In this document: piece after piece, positions 36,030 through 48,797 of the stretch | How the letters are laid out: each line of letters begins with the position of its first letter | Numbering within the stretch: position 1 is the first letter of the stretch | Assembly (NCBI GenBank): GCA_013398055.1 | Contig: VZRS01015042.1 | Span: 1 to 64,000, forward strand | Reading direction: 5' to 3' | From: Ifrita kowaldi | Lineage: Eukaryota > Chordata > Aves > Passeriformes > Cinclosomatidae | Length of the DNA stretch: 64,000 bases | The notes under the pieces: generated by a model | Told to the model about the DNA's origin: nothing | Database searches by the model: none | The model's input: only the letters and a program-made list of their open reading frames with translations | Position numbers and translations under genes: made by a program

Positions 36030-38295
36030 TTTGTCTTTCTTTTTTTTCCCTTCCCCCAAAAGAAATAGGCATCTAAACATAGTTCTGACTTTCTTTGTCT
36101 TTTCACAAGGTTACAAACAGAATTTGCTGATCTGATACACAGAAGCTGTTTTCTAAACTTTCAATAATAAAATGTATCAAATCACAAAGTTTTACTTTCA
36201 TTGGTTCATTCTTTTTGTCCTCTTCAACATGCATTTTCATGCCTTTCCTTACAGGACTTTGTTCTGTTCTGGACTTCTCTGCTAAACTGTCACATTTTCC
36301 CAAACATAATTTTACTTCATTTGCAAAAAACACTATATTGTATGCTTTTAAATTTCTGGTAATGCAATTCTTTCTGGTTCATGAGTCTTTGTCAATTCAA
36401 ATTATTTTTACTTTTAAAATTTTGCAGTGAATGTTATCTCCTACATGCAACTAACATTTTGCTCATTTCATTAAAACTGTTTCATTCAATAAAGTTTTCT
36501 CAAAGAGTCTTTGCAATCTGCTTATAATTACTCCACCAATGGAAAATGTGATTTATTTCAGTATGCTGATTCCAGATGGTTGCCAGTGAGGCATATGTAT
36601 CTATGAATCTTGTACAATCTTTTATATTGCTATAGTCAGTACCCTCCTGTGTGCATCTTCTTTTCAGCTATGAAATTCAAGAAACATTTATAACATCTTG
36701 AATCTTATGATCTACATATTAGATGGAGAGTCAGAAATATTAGACATATAGCCATAATTACTGGTGCTGAGCAGTTTTGATAATATAAGAGATCACTTAA
36801 ACCAGGAGATTTTGATACCAAATCTTTATCAGAGCACTGTGAGTTTGTCTACATGTTTGTTTTCCTTGACATGCTAAAAATAATTAAAAAAAATGTATAT
36901 TTATGCTGTTATGAAATTAAAAGCTATTGAAGAAACACAGTAAGTAGCATCTCTAAAAGGAAAAACATGAAATTATAGCAGAAATTGAAAATGCATGCTC
37001 AGGGAAGTGTCAGAGGCTCCACAGATATAAGTAACTCAAAAATGGCCAGAATTGTGCCATTAAAGAAATGCAGCCTTTCAGGCTTTGGGGATTTTTTTGA
37101 GGGTGGGGAGGTCAGGGAGGAAGGGATTGTTGGCTTTTTAAATAATGAAGGCAGGAAGAAAACGTAAACCATATCACGCATAGAAAATTAAGATGCAACA
37201 TGGCTTTATCAAGTAACGAAGTCACAGCAATTATGCTGTGTTAGCAACTGTGAGAAGATGACTGAGTGACAGTGACTTCAAGAGTGAGAAGGAAAATATC
37301 ACTGACATAAACATCATATTCCTCCTGCAAAGAGTCGTTAAAGGCCACCTTAGTCATAGATAGCAGCAAACTCCTTCCAGAAAAGATCACAGGACTTTGA
37401 TTTGTTGCAGTTCCTTCTAGTACTCCCTCTCTGGAGTACAACAAAGGTAAAATCACTGTAGAAAGGTGTCAATATTAGAAAGTATGTGTATTTCAGTTTT
37501 CATTGAGCCAGTATTGGGAATTATCTGAATAACTGGGCAATTGGAACTGCAAATGCTGATACAATTGTAACAAAATTACTAATAACCGTATGATTAGACT
37601 GCTTAGACTTAGAATACTGTATGCTTTTGACTTTGTTTAAAATTGCTCAGGTGTTTGATCTGGTAACAGTGGCCTGGAGGGCAGGCTGTTAACATGAATG
37701 CAATGTCATTTTCTTAACAGGCATGTTATTACTAGCAGGCAGGTCATGTATCTGCAAGGAAAATGGTGAGGTGTGGCCTTCTGGAAGCAGATAACATAAT
37801 TTTGCAACAATAATGATGATTTCCAGGCTTGGGGTCCTCTTAAAATTTTTGTACTGAGAAATTATTCCTCTATAAATAGCAATCAAATTTACTGGAAACT
37901 GATAAATACCAGGACCTGCAGAGAAATAACATGTTTACATATGAAGAGATTATTGCATCACACATATTTTTCTCATTCATCATTTTTATCCATTCCCTGA
38001 TATTGTAATTGATGAAATTAAAAGATTATAGTTCTCTGAGATACACAGAATTTGCCTTCTCTGGAAAGTCTACAATACTAGTGATTTCATTAAAATTATA
38101 CTTTATTTGCTAGCATTCATAATACGCTAAAGAGCATAGGGCTTTCGGTATTTTTTTTGTTTTTGTGGATGTTTTTAAAATACAGAATTTGTAGGCAGTG
38201 GTCACATAGATCCTCAACAAATTAGGAAAAAGGTAAATGCTAACTCTGTGGAGGTATGCTGGAAGGATGGAGTTCCCTCTCCTGTTTTGAAATAG
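36030..38295. other. Unique AT-rich DNA
   Basis: No gene recognised. Open frames up to about 75 codons have no signature. Confidence 0.55.
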
Positions 38296-38329
38296 GTGGT
38301 GCCACCTAGGACTCCTGGGTGCTAAGTAT

Positions 38330-38430
38330 TATTATGCTACTGGATGCAGTGCTCCAAGTGGGGTTTCACCAGAGCAGAGTAGAGGGGCAGACCTGCTGGC
38401 CATGCTTCTGTTGATGCAGGGCATCATATA
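38330..38430 (-). mobile_element. CR1 LINE fragment, antisense (region after RT)
   Basis: The plus strand contains GGATGCAGTGCTCCAAGTGG and AGCAGAGTAGAGGGGCAGA, then a CTGGCCA..CTTCTGTTGATGCAG phrase. These are the antisense of CR1 ORF2 downstream of the reverse transcriptase. About 390 bases that I cannot assign (38,431-38,818) separate it from the next antisense CR1 segment, so both may belong to one element interrupted by unrelated or heavily decayed sequence. Confidence 0.75.
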
Positions 38431-38819
38431 GTGTCCAGTGCTCAAGAAACACCAAGATGGAACTCAGTCCCTGCTGACAGTGTTTCAGCTCCATAAGGAA
38501 TTTGACCAGTGAAGCAAGGAACACAATCTTCTGAAAAGTCTCAATAGAATTGGACCAGCTGTTTTCTATAAATGTTCAATAGCCTCCAATGAAAATAACT
38601 TCAGAATTTCATCCGGAGAGACAGCACGTAGAATTAAAGAGCAGGGTATATATCTAGCAAGCAGTATATCTGTGTACTGTTGTTAGGGAGCACTAACAGC
38701 TACCTCAGGAAGGCTCAATGGCTAGGGTTCCTCTTAATTCTCTTTTGACTTCTGCAGATAGTGAATTATCTGAGACTTCCATTACAGTTAATTGAAAAAA
38801 ACAGTCATCTTAAGTGACT

Positions 38820-39760
38820 TATCTGATTCCGAAACTGGTATTTAAAATCGCTTGTACTACAGAAGTTATCTCCTCTTCTAACTGTAAAAGGATGAGTAGC
38901 AGAAAACCAGTATGCTGTGATTTTTCTATCCCTTTGTCTATGCCATTAATGAAGATATAAAATAACACTGGTTCCAATATGGACCTCCGAAGGTCACCAC
39001 TTGTCATTGATGTTTGTCGAGACTGAGCTGCTAACCACTACCCCATGGAGGCAACCATTCAAGCAATTCCTTATCCACTGGATGGTTCATCCATATCTCT
39101 CCAATTTAGAGAAGTGTGTTGTGAGGGTCCATGTCAAGGACTTTATGGAAGTCTAGATCAATGAAGTCACCTCATCATAGAAGGCCACTGGGTTAGTTAT
39201 GCAGAATTTTCCCATGGTGAAGCCATGCTGTCTGTTTAGAATCTGCTCCCTGTCCTCCATGTGCCTTAGCATAGCTTCTAGGAGAATCTTTTCCATGATC
39301 TTCTGAAGAACAGAGATGAGGCTGACAGGTTGGTAGTTCCCAGAGACCTTCTTTCTACCCTTTTAAAATATGGGTACAATGTTTCCCTTTTTTCAGTCGC
39401 CTGGGACTTCACCTGACTGCCATGACTTTTCAAATATCATGGAGACTGGCTTGGCAACCGCATCATCCAATTCCCTCAGGACTCTTGGATGCAGCTCATT
39501 GGGTTCCATAGACTTACGTACATTCAGGTTCCTGAGGTGGTCATGAACCTGATCTTTACGTACAGTGGGGAGCATTTGTCTCTCACCCTGATCCCTGCTG
39601 TCCTGCTGTCCATCCACTCAAGAAGTGTTGAAAGAGAAATTGTCACTGAAGACTGAGGCAAAGAATTGTTGAGTACCTCAGGCTTCTATTCATTTGTAGT
39701 TCACTTCAGCTGGGCTGTCAGCCAGATTGCCTTCTTAGAGGAAGACCCCTTAATTCCTGC
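38820..39760 (-). mobile_element. CR1 LINE, antisense, most of the reverse transcriptase
   Basis: Minus-strand translation covers much of the RT domain in order. It has 'AEVLN' (near 39,690), 'DQVHDHLRNLNVRKSMEPNELHPRVLREL' then 'SMIFEKSWQSGEVPGD' (39,393-39,560), a 'NYQPVSL' and 'KIMEKILLEAMLRHMEDR' region (about 39,240-39,350), a 'HGFT' box, a degraded 'YLDF.KAFD' region, and 'TSG....ILEPVLFYIFINGID' (38,930-39,007). Frames shift at least three times and the catalytic ADD box is not seen. It is a dead copy, longer than any other RT segment in the window. Confidence 0.92.
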
Positions 39761-39762
39761 AA

Positions 39763-39855
39763 AATATTTCCCTGATATTTCCCTGGTATTTTCCTGGTTA
39801 GTTCGGGTTATTTATTTTAATTTATAAATATTTATTTTTAAAAAAAATTAACATA
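39763..39855. repeat. Short ATATTTCCCTG tandem and AT-rich tract
   Basis: ATATTTCCCTG-like units occur three times in succession (39,763-39,797), followed by an A/T-only stretch to about 39,855. Local low complexity at the 5' border of the antisense CR1. Confidence 0.65.
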
Positions 39856-40890
39856 TCAGTTCATTGAGATAGCTGTCAATAACTTTTAAGATTTTTCAAT
39901 CAGCATCTCTCTATATTTAGCTTTTTTTTTGCTTCAGCTATTTAAAAAAACTTCGCTGAAGAAGATTAAATATGTTGCCGTTCTTGAATCTTAGTTAACT
40001 GAATCTCAGATCCTTATTTTCATTATTTTACCTCAGGCTTCAGGAAAGAGTAGCAGCCTGCAGTTACAAGGGCCACTTCCCTTATTTTTTAAGTGGTTGT
40101 GTAGTTACACCAGTTTTCAGTCTGCAGGAAATTCCATCGTATTCCAAAATTTATTAAAAATGTATATCATCATTAAATGTTTAAAATATGTAGATATTGT
40201 TTTATACCTCTTTGCTCACTAATGGATTGGAAAGTACTTCATCTTCTTTGTGTGGTAAGAGCATTCATCATGCTGTTTTCTTCTGAGTAAAGAATAGAAA
40301 AATATATTGACCTCTTCTATTTTCTTCCATCATTAACTGCATTACCATTGTATTCTAGCATTTAGTCTTTTTTCATATATTTTTGCTGTCATATTCTTCA
40401 CACACTTATTTCTGTTTTCTGTGGTCCCACAGTCCATGGATTTCTCTTTGGTAGTATGTGGTCCCTTAATCAGTTTTCTAAAGTGATAACTGCATTTTCT
40501 TTGGTAACTCTTGTGTGTTTCTTTTTTAATTTGTTGTAGCATTTGCCCTCTACTGAAACAGGGTATTTAGATAAGACTTATGGAAGGATGAACAAGATGT
40601 CCTGTTCAGATGTATTTGTATAAAACCTGGTAAATGATCTGATCTTCCACAGCTAGTAATATGATTTTGTTTTCCAGTGCGCATTTGAGCTTAGGAATGG
40701 GGCATATTCAAGGAATATTCAAGGGATCGGTTATTTCCAGTTGAAAAAACACATAACCTCCATTTAAAACCAATTGCCTTAATTTAAAATTAGAATTTTC
40801 TGTTTTGGAGCTGCAAAGTATTAAGGATATAAAACTGTAGTTTTCAGTATTCCGTACTTGCAATAATCTGGATTAATTTAGAATAAAGGG
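39856..40890. other. Unique AT-rich DNA
   Basis: No gene or repeat recognised. Confidence 0.5.
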
Positions 40891-40892
40891 AA

Positions 40893-41290
40893 AATCACAG
40901 AATCATGTAGGTTGGAAAAGAATGGCAAGATAAAATACAAACTTTGGTCACCACCTTGTCAACTATACCAGAACACTAAGTGCCACATCTGTTTCTTGAA
41001 CACCTCCAAGGATGGTGACTCCACAACCTCCCTGGGCAGTCTGTTCCAATGCTTAACAACCCTTTCCATGAAGAAATTCTTCCTCATGTCCAACCTGAAC
41101 CTCCCCTTGAGGCCATTTCCACTTGTCCTTTCCCTGGTTGCCTGGGAGAACATGCCGACCCCACCTTGCTACACCCTCCTTTCAGGCAGTTGTAAAGACT
41201 GATAAGGTTTCCCCCAAGCCTCCTTTTTTGCAGGCTAAACAACCCCAGCTCCCTCAGCTGCTCCTCACATGACTTATAGAAGAAGATTGA
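40893..41290 (-). mobile_element. CR1 LINE, antisense, 3' portion
   Basis: Opens with AATCACAGAATCATGTAGGTTGG, an inverted CR1 tail. The minus-strand frames give 'RFRLDMRKNFFMERVVKHWNRLPREVVESPSLEVFKKQ' (40,970-41,110) and upstream 'SCEEQLRELGLFSLQKRRLGGNLISLYNCLKGG' (41,160-41,275), with one frame change between them. This is the standard ORF2 C-terminus. It is 5'-truncated near 41,290. Confidence 0.93.
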
Positions 41291-42475
41291 CTCCTGCCAT
41301 CTTACAGGAGAATTGCAAATTCTTAGCAACACAATCTTCTTTCCCAATTCCTTTGCATAGTCCCAGAATGTAGTGAATACACAACCATCATGGCAATCTT
41401 CCTTTGTACTTTATTGAGTGAGATTCTGGTATTGTATGCAGGATAAAAAGAACCACTCCTAATTAAATCACGGGCAGTTAAAATTCTATTTAGTATTGAT
41501 CATGCATTTAACAGCAAAGACTCCAAGATACCAGATCACTATCTATTGACATCCTAGCCCCTTGAGAGGTAATTAACAATGAAGCCAGCAGTATCAGATT
41601 AAACATTTTGCTTGTGGTTTATTCTCTGTGTGAGATTTTCTTCTGGCTTTCTTTGCAAAGACTGCACTTGGGAATAAACCAACAATTTTAAGTTAAGGTG
41701 CCATAACTGTCATATCAAATAAAACAGACTGTAATTTCTTTTTGCAAAGATTACATTATTTTGAAAATTTAAATTCTTTTTAAAAGCATTTTTGACTGTT
41801 TGCACTAAATATCTTGAATAAATAACCATTTGTGTATCTTCTGAACATTTACATCTGAAAATAACTTTAGTGGAAATTAGTTTTGTATTTAGGATATCTA
41901 TTAACATTATTTAATAATCACAATGCAAAATTTTAAAGTAGCACCATCAAGATAAGTATGTATATTCCACATATATAGATTCAATTATTTATTTATGATT
42001 TTTAAGTAAAAAATGTACGCTGTTAAAAAGACACTATATCTTCTTGTGATTTCATTTATCTAAACTTTGACCTGTGTTGTTTTGAGATTGATTAAAATAC
42101 AGAAGAGGAGGAGCAAATATTAGAAAAGTGAGAAAATACTTGATTCACAACACGAGAAAGACATACAATTCAAAGCTTTGATTACATCTATTTAAAATAA
42201 ATAGTTTATTAAGAACATACACTTTAACTTTTTCAATCATACCTTACAGAATAATCTGCCAGTCAAGAACTGGAATTTTTTAATAGTAGCTAAAACCTTA
42301 TTGAAATACTGAGGACTGAAAGAAATAGCAGAATAGAAAACAGGATTATGTCACTAAATAAATTCATAGTTGAAGCTTGACTAAAGTCTGATGTATTGAA
42401 AGATGAAGCAGAAATATTAAGAAGAAAAAGAAAGGAAAAGGAACAGGAAAAGAAAAATTATCAAATGCAGAGAGC
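41291..42475. other. Unique AT-rich DNA
   Basis: No gene recognised. A purine-rich stretch lies near 42,415-42,460. Confidence 0.5.
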
Positions 42476-42479
42476 TACC

Positions 42480-42860
42480 TGTGAGGACTGAATAAATAGA
42501 TGGAGATTCCTCAATATGGAGAAAGAGATCATTTGTGGGTGGGCGTGTTAGAAATCTAGAAACTCATGAAAGCTGTGGGGAAAGAGAATAGGAATGAAGT
42601 GTTCATTGACTCTTCTATACAGGATGGCACTAAACAAAATTAGCGAGGGACAAGTTCAAAATAAACAACAGAAGGGAGTTCTTCAGACAAAATGTGATTA
42701 AAACTGTAAAACTGTTTCATCTGCATGCTAGCTATCTACACATCTTAAAATTATGGAAGAAAAATCTATCAAGTTTTAAAAAATATCAACGATGTGTTCA
42801 GAATCACCGAAATGTGAATTGTGGTAGGCTGAGAAAATATTCTGGGGAAATATCATGACA
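42480..42860 (+). mobile_element. Ancient CR1/L3-type LINE tail
   Basis: In order: a CATGAAAGCTGTGGGGAAAGA-like phrase (42,565), a GACAAGTTCAAAATAAACAA phrase (42,649), AGGGAGTTCTTCAGACAAAA (42,674) and TTATGGAAGAAAAATCTATC (42,751). This order matches the end of ORF2 and 3' UTR of old amniote CR1/L3 elements (sarcopterygian-age families), not the young avian CR1. No open frame survives. Homology is by recognition of several landmarks in the right order. Confidence 0.55.
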
Positions 42861-43194
42861 TGTTTTTCCTGTTTTACTTTTCCCTATGCATCTCTCAATG
42901 GCTAACATAATATTATGGGACATGTAAACCTCTAGTCTGATGTGGACATTCTTGTCTTTTTGTATTTAAAAGATTTATGTAATTATCACTACCTAAGTCT
43001 TTAAAAAGAAGAATCACTCAATGAGCTTTTAACTGAGTTCCTGCAGGATCTTACCTGTTTGTAAAATTCAGCTAAAATACATTAAATGAACTCTATATAC
43101 TCATCCAAAAAGGATTGGATCCACACTTCTTTGCTGAAAAGCTCATAAAACTTTAAAACCGTCATCTCTTTACAAATTTTAATTCTTAGAGACT

Positions 43195-43707
43195 GGTGAA
43201 AATGATTACTGGCTCAAACCAACTAAAGTGTGTGAGGGCAGGGCAAGACTTGCATAAGTGGAATGGTTCACTGGTTCACGTCCCACCCCCATGACGCATC
43301 TAGTCCAGCCCCAGAATGGCTATTAGCCACTGGCTCACCAGAAGTGTACCAGGAGATTATCAGAAGAAGGGAGGATCAGACTACATGTGATTTATAGTAG
43401 CTGAGATCATGCTGGAATTCTCTGCCTCTCTGCCTTCCCCCTCTTCCCCTCCCCCCTTCTTTCTCAGAATTTTGGTGACTTAGTGTTCGGTGGGTTAGAA
43501 TTTGCTAAGTCAATATTTTTTGAAATTCTTTATTTTGATTGAATGTTGCTTTGAAATTTCCCAGGTACCTTATCCTTTAAAGTTTTATAATAAAAGTTTG
43601 TTTAACCTCCTGAGAGCTTTGCCATGTTCTCCCTTGTGCCCAGCTTGGGGAATCAGAGTACCTAAGCCTCTTTCAAGAAGCTTGCCAGGCAAGTTCGGGG
43701 CTTTACA
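43195..43707 (+). mobile_element. LTR, same family as 51.4 kb copy
   Basis: Ends with a TTCGGGGCTTTACA terminus at 43,707. It shares the order of landmarks with the LTR at 51,365-52,042: a GTGTGTGAGGGCAGGGC start region, a C-rich block, a pyrimidine-rich stretch, a 'TTAGAATTTGCTAA' box, 'GATTGAATGTTG', 'CTTTAAAGTTTTATAATAAAAG' and 'ACCTCCT'. The left edge is unclear, perhaps near 43,195. No duplication was found, and the primer site that would mark a 5' LTR is absent. A short plus-strand frame at 43,502-43,738 is an LTR reading. Confidence 0.65.
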
Positions 43708-45715
43708 GCTGTCAGTGAAAATCATGGAAAACTTTTGAAGTGTTGTATTGCCTTCCCAATTATATTCTATTTACATGAGTTCAGAAGGTATTTCTTCGGC
43801 CAAACAGTTGTGAGGTTTTGGTCCCATGCTTCTTTGGTCTCATGCCTCACCTTTGTGGCTTTTTATCTTTTCTACCCCTGAAGAAATAAGCTAATATTTG
43901 AAGGAGAGAACACATCTGTCCTGAAGAAAGGACCAAAATAATGGAGAAAAAACCAGAAACATACCAAAACACCATCAGAAAATTTCCTTGACAGGTGGTT
44001 TTATTTCTCACTGGAAAGAGAAAATGAGGAAAAAAATCTGAACACAAAACGTGGAAGGGCCTACTGAACTTTATATTAAAACAGGTGAACTACTACATTT
44101 GAGAACAGTTTGAAATATTTTAAAGTAAAGATTATTTAAGGGAAACAAGGGTCACTGTTGCCAACAATGTATATTTGCTTCTCCTTTCAGACTGATCTAA
44201 AAATCAGTATTGCAGAGACTATCCAGTGGGTTTTGTAGATAAATAAAGCTTTAGGTAATAGGATAAAATTTTTTTTATGCCAATAATTTCACATTAATTG
44301 TGTGTCACCTAGCTGAATTGTTGCTTCATAAAATAGGAATTAGTATTTCCCTACACAACAAAAATAATACAATTATTTTAAATTTTTTAACCTTTTATAT
44401 GTTCTGGTTGATGAAAGAGAGATTTTCATGTGGTGTGAATTTACTGGTTAAATCTTACTCAGTTGCTCTGTTTGTTTCTTCCACTATTTATACCATAGAT
44501 GCTTTCCATTTTCTACCACATGGTTTGGAAATGAGTGGCCAGTTTTACCAGTCCAAAACTGTCCTGATTAATCCAGAGGAGATTCTTTACCTCCATGGAC
44601 TTTCTGCATCTACAGCAGAGTAAAATTCAGCAGCAACACTGAATTTTAATTCATTGTTAAATCCAAAATATACTTCTTTGCAAACTAAGGTGACCTCAGA
44701 ACAATAAATCAATTATAGGCTATATTGCATTTGACGTTCATATCTGAGAAGTCTGATTAACTTCTGAAGAAACAAGTCTTCATGTGTGAATGGAGTAAAT
44801 AGATTTTGGCCCAATCGAGCATGTTTTTAAAATATTTTTCTTTGTAGAGAAACATTTAAATAACATCCTTAAGACAGTCACACAAAAAAGAGCATGTTCT
44901 AAAGAAAGACTTCCTATTGAGATTGAATTCTATTGTTCCGAGACATTGCAGCACGTATTATCTCTTCCTACTGAGATCCACTCTCCCTCCTACTGCATTT
45001 CCTAATTGAAACCATTTTGTAGAAAAAAGTGACAATTCTGCATTAAGCTTGTAATTTTAAATGTCAGCAAATTATGTCAATAAGCAACCTTCAGAAGGGC
45101 ATTTGCATTGTTAATTGTAAGTTTCCTATGAATAGAAATATGTGTAAGTATTCGTCTGTAATTCCACTGGATTATCGAACATGGCATTTCAGGGATTAAC
45201 ACTCTATTCTCAGAATCTGAGGAGAATTGGCTGGGAAGCAGCTTATGAAATTTTTAAATTTGACATTTCTGGGCTGCATGTTGACCAAAACCTTAATTGG
45301 GACATGCTGTTAACAAAAATGTCAATGGCCATCTCATGAAACAGTATTTTGATCAAAAAAGCAAACAAAACCAAGTGTACTTCCAAAGCAGCTGAATGCA
45401 AAACTATGTCCCAGGCACAGAAATAGTGGTCCTACTTTCAGAGAGGAAGCCAACATATATAAACATAGGGGGCAGCAAGGACATCCGATATTTTGTGTGT
45501 TGCTCTTGTTCACATTAGGTAGATACAGCCTAATGCAATCCTTGGATGTAAAAACATGGGATAGCACTAGTAAGACAGTCACCTGATCTTATCCCTAAAT
45601 ATTTATACATAAATATTTGGTATATATTGGTTTACTATACATTTATTGAATAGGTGAGGCCAGTATTGGAATCTGTTTGTGATGATTGCCATTAAAACAA
45701 TGAATAAGGTAAATA
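43708..45715. other. Unique AT-rich DNA
   Basis: No gene recognised. A 107-codon plus-strand frame at 44,300-44,623 has no signature. Confidence 0.5.
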
Positions 45716-45719
45716 AGGA

Positions 45720-46060
45720 GGCATATGGACATTAGCTTCATGGATTTGGAGAGAGTGAAAGGACCCCATCTATTTATCTTGTCAAAATGAAGAGGTGATT
45801 TGATTACAGTCCATAAATATTTTCACAGGGTGAAAATAAAAGATTAATTAAATTAGCAGAAAAGGGCATAACAAAGACAGCTGGCAGAAAGATGAAGCCA
45901 GACAAAATCAAATACAAAGTTAGAAATTAATTGAGTGTATAGTTAATTCTCTAATAGAATACATGGAGAAGGAGTACTTCCTGTAACTCTCCCGTTTCAA
46001 TGAGAACAGTACCTCTTCTAAAGATAGATTTTTATTACTGTGTTTTGTGGAACTCAGTTC
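45720..46060 (+). mobile_element. Ancient CR1/L3-type LINE, ORF2 C-terminal region
   Basis: Landmarks in order: GGAGAGAGTGAAAGGACCCC, then TTGTCAAAATGAAGAGGTGA, GATTACAGTCCATAAATA, a TTAGCAGAAAAGGGCATAAC phrase, AGATGAAGCCAGACAAA, and AAGTTAGAAATTAATTG. This is the layout of the last coding part of old amniote CR1/L3 elements ('DLITVYKYL', 'KLDKFKLEI'-type sequence). Frames are broken. It and the 42.5 kb copy are much older than the avian CR1 insertions here. Confidence 0.6.
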
Positions 46061-46114
46061 ACTGTACTCATGATGTTTTAAAATATTTATTTCAGGATAA
46101 AGAAATTACTTTCC

Positions 46115-46335
46115 TTTGGGTTTTTTTTTTTGTTTTGTTTTTTCTTTGCCTACTATAATCTTCCCCTAAAATAATCTACTTGTAGCAGAAGCGAATACTT
46201 TATAAAGCCAATTTAGTTTTTAATATTTAGAATCATTGTAATTTTTACTTTTATGTTTAAATATTTTCATTTTGTATTGTATTGTTCTTGTTGTATTTTA
46301 TTTCATTTTATAATTTCATTTCATTTTTTTGATAA
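46115..46335. repeat. T-rich low-complexity tracts
   Basis: A T-run with G interruptions (46,118-46,146), and further on TATTG/TATTTTATTTCATTTTA-type units (46,270-46,330). No coding content. Confidence 0.75.
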
Positions 46336-48365
46336 TGATCTCAATATACATATTTTTTCATTTAATGATTTCTGAAAAATTAAAAAAAAAAGAAATTAAG
46401 CAGTGCTGAGATGATTTTCTTTTGCTCTTTTCTTTCCTCTTCCTTAACCACAAACATAACTGAAAAAAACCCCACAGAACAGAATAAAGATGATTGAAAT
46501 ATTCTTATTTTTTCTGAGAAGGAGATTTGTCCAAAATATTTTTAAAGTTTTAATTTAGTTTGAAAATTGTTAAATTCAAGCTAGACAGAAATTTAACAGC
46601 AAGTCAAGCTAGTCAAGATTTAGGAGTCTCTTTGGAAAGTGGAAGAGTTTGTACTGGAGATATTATTAAACCCAAAAGAATAAGTGATCCCATTTCCAGA
46701 GATTACAAGTTGTTTTTCAGTGTGATCGAGTGTTCTATTCCTCCTCTGTTAGTCCAGGGTGGGAAAGGCTACAAGTCTGCTTATGGAAAGGCTTAAGCTG
46801 TATGTATACAAATAGTATTTCTCCAATAGTTAGCGAGCCTTTCTGTTTATATTTTTAACCGAAATCTCAGATACATTCGCTTTTATTTTAGCCTCTTCCA
46901 AGTTTCAGATCAATACAACTGAGGGTTTTGTTTATGAGCAAACTGGTCAAATGGGCTCTAGATAATGCTGTGACACTAATGACTTCTTAAAATTCTGTTG
47001 TGTTATATTTAGTTAATAAAGCTGTTTAGTTTACAATCAATAGAGATGAAGGACTATTTGTATGATGCTTGCAAAGTGTTATTAAAAAAAGATGCTGAGT
47101 GAGACAGACGAATGTGTATTTGGTACTTGTATTTTCCAGAAAAAACTTGGCCAAAGCAACTTCTATCTGTAGAGATCAGTATGTCATTTCTCTTTCATTG
47201 TAATTCATGGTAATCCTTTTAAAAATGAGGCCTAGATCATTCTTGTAAAGAACTCTCTTACTATTTCCCAAACCCATCACACTGGAAGAAATACTGAACA
47301 GAGTTTGCAAAAAGACTCAGAAAAGAAGAGGTTATAGGAAAAAAAGATTACTAGGTCTCACAAAGCTTTTTTTTATGGAAGAAAGAAAATAATATTTTCA
47401 GTGGAGTAACTGTATTCTTCTCAATTCATATACAGTTGTGGCCTCTGCCCCCAGTCCTTCAATAACTCTGTGGACAACATTTGAATTTATGTGAGGGAGA
47501 GCTAAAAGGACGAATTAGGAATTCCCTCAGGAATTTTCTAAGAGAATAGGAATTCTCTAAGTAGACATAGGATAACATTAACAGAAATTATAACTGAGTA
47601 TAATATACTTCAGCAAGTATTAGTTATTAAATTGACAGGTCAATCAAGGTCTTCCAGGTTTATGCCAACATAACTGCACACACTCCTGAGATGATAATTT
47701 GGGCCATTAATATATTATCTTAGATGATTCCTTAATGCAAACACGCAAATTGCTAACACTGAACTGCATTAATTAAACTATGTTTTATTAATTACTTGTA
47801 GGCTTCTAAAAAGGCAGTCAAATGTTGCAGATACCAGTTTATAATCCTTAATGATGCCCTGTTATAGGAAATCCTATTATACTGCCACAATATCCTCTAT
47901 AAATTGAATGCTTAATTTAATCGGCACAGCAGTATTACAGATCCTGTGCATGCTGTTCTGAACTTGTGTTCTTTAGAAAATTTATGTAGTCTGAAATGAG
48001 TGCTCATGATGGAAAATCTTTCTGACTTCAGGGGGATTCTCTGAGAAAGACGAAGATGTCATGGCATTACATACCTCAGTTTCAGACTGCTGTACCTAAT
48101 CCTATCCAGTTTTGCTACTCTTTACTTCCCTGTGTTGAACGAGAATCAGCAAGTATCCAAAATAAGAATTGAATGCTAGTACTACTAAAGAGCTATCAAG
48201 GTCGTATTTCCATGATGTTCTTTGAGACCTGTACTCTTCTTTAACACCTAGGACATTTTACTATATCGTGGTATAAGTGAGAAGGATCTCTTTTTTCCCA
48301 AACTTTTTTCAATATTGTCATGAGAATAATTTTGAATTCCTAGCCTGTAATTTCAGACTCATTCC
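46336..48365. other. Unique AT-rich DNA
   Basis: No gene recognised. A 78-codon frame at 46,560-46,796 has no signature. A GGAATTCCC/GGAATTCTC duplication lies near 47,518-47,566. Confidence 0.5.
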
Positions 48366-48369
48366 TGAG

Positions 48370-48797
48370 GCCTTGCACCACAGGACTGCACGTGATGCAA
48401 AGTGATGCAACAGATCCAGAGACTGCTGCAAGAGACGATGTCAAACTGCCTCTCCTCCAGGGGGAGGTACCTGGGCATTGCCAGCTGGCCTGAGCATATG
48501 TTAACCCATTGGGTTCTATGTTTTTGGGGGGACCCTCAGCACCAAGAAGACCAGCTGGAGAGGATCATTGGGACGCCAGTGGGGTCCACGGAATGGAGAC
48601 ATTTTCTTTAATCTGTCTCTGTCACTCTCTTTCTGTCTCCCCACCTTTTTTCTATTTCCTTCTCTTCCCTTTTCTCTCTTTCTCTCTCATATTCACTATT
48701 AAATAAAATCCATATACTTGACTTTGGCATATGGTCTCATTTGCACCTTAATTCAGGCAGAGGAATTTCTAATAACTTTAAAACCCAGGCTGTAACA
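48370..48797 (+). mobile_element. ERV-L-like LTR, sense, about 430 bp
   Basis: The right part matches the LTR at 28.6-29.2 kb. It has a CT-rich stretch, AATAAAATCCATA (AATAAA at 48,702-48,707), a GACTTTGGCATATGGTCTCA segment, GCACCTTAATTCAGGCAGAG, and an end at CAGGCTGTAACA. The left part (GGAGGTACCTGGGCATTG, GGACGCCAGTGGGGTCC) differs from that copy, so it is another subfamily. The left edge is uncertain and may be truncated. No primer site follows, so it is likely a solo LTR. Two short frames (48,402-48,706) are LTR readings. Confidence 0.75.

Noticed and set aside
35864..36106. Lys-Arg, Glu-Lys and Gly-Lys repeat proteins on the minus strand
   Set aside because: All three frames are translations of the (TTTTCC)21 hexamer.
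28612..48797. Provirus between the LTRs at 28.6 and 48.4 kb
   Set aside because: They share a related 3' part but lie in opposite orientation, so they cannot be the two LTRs of one provirus.
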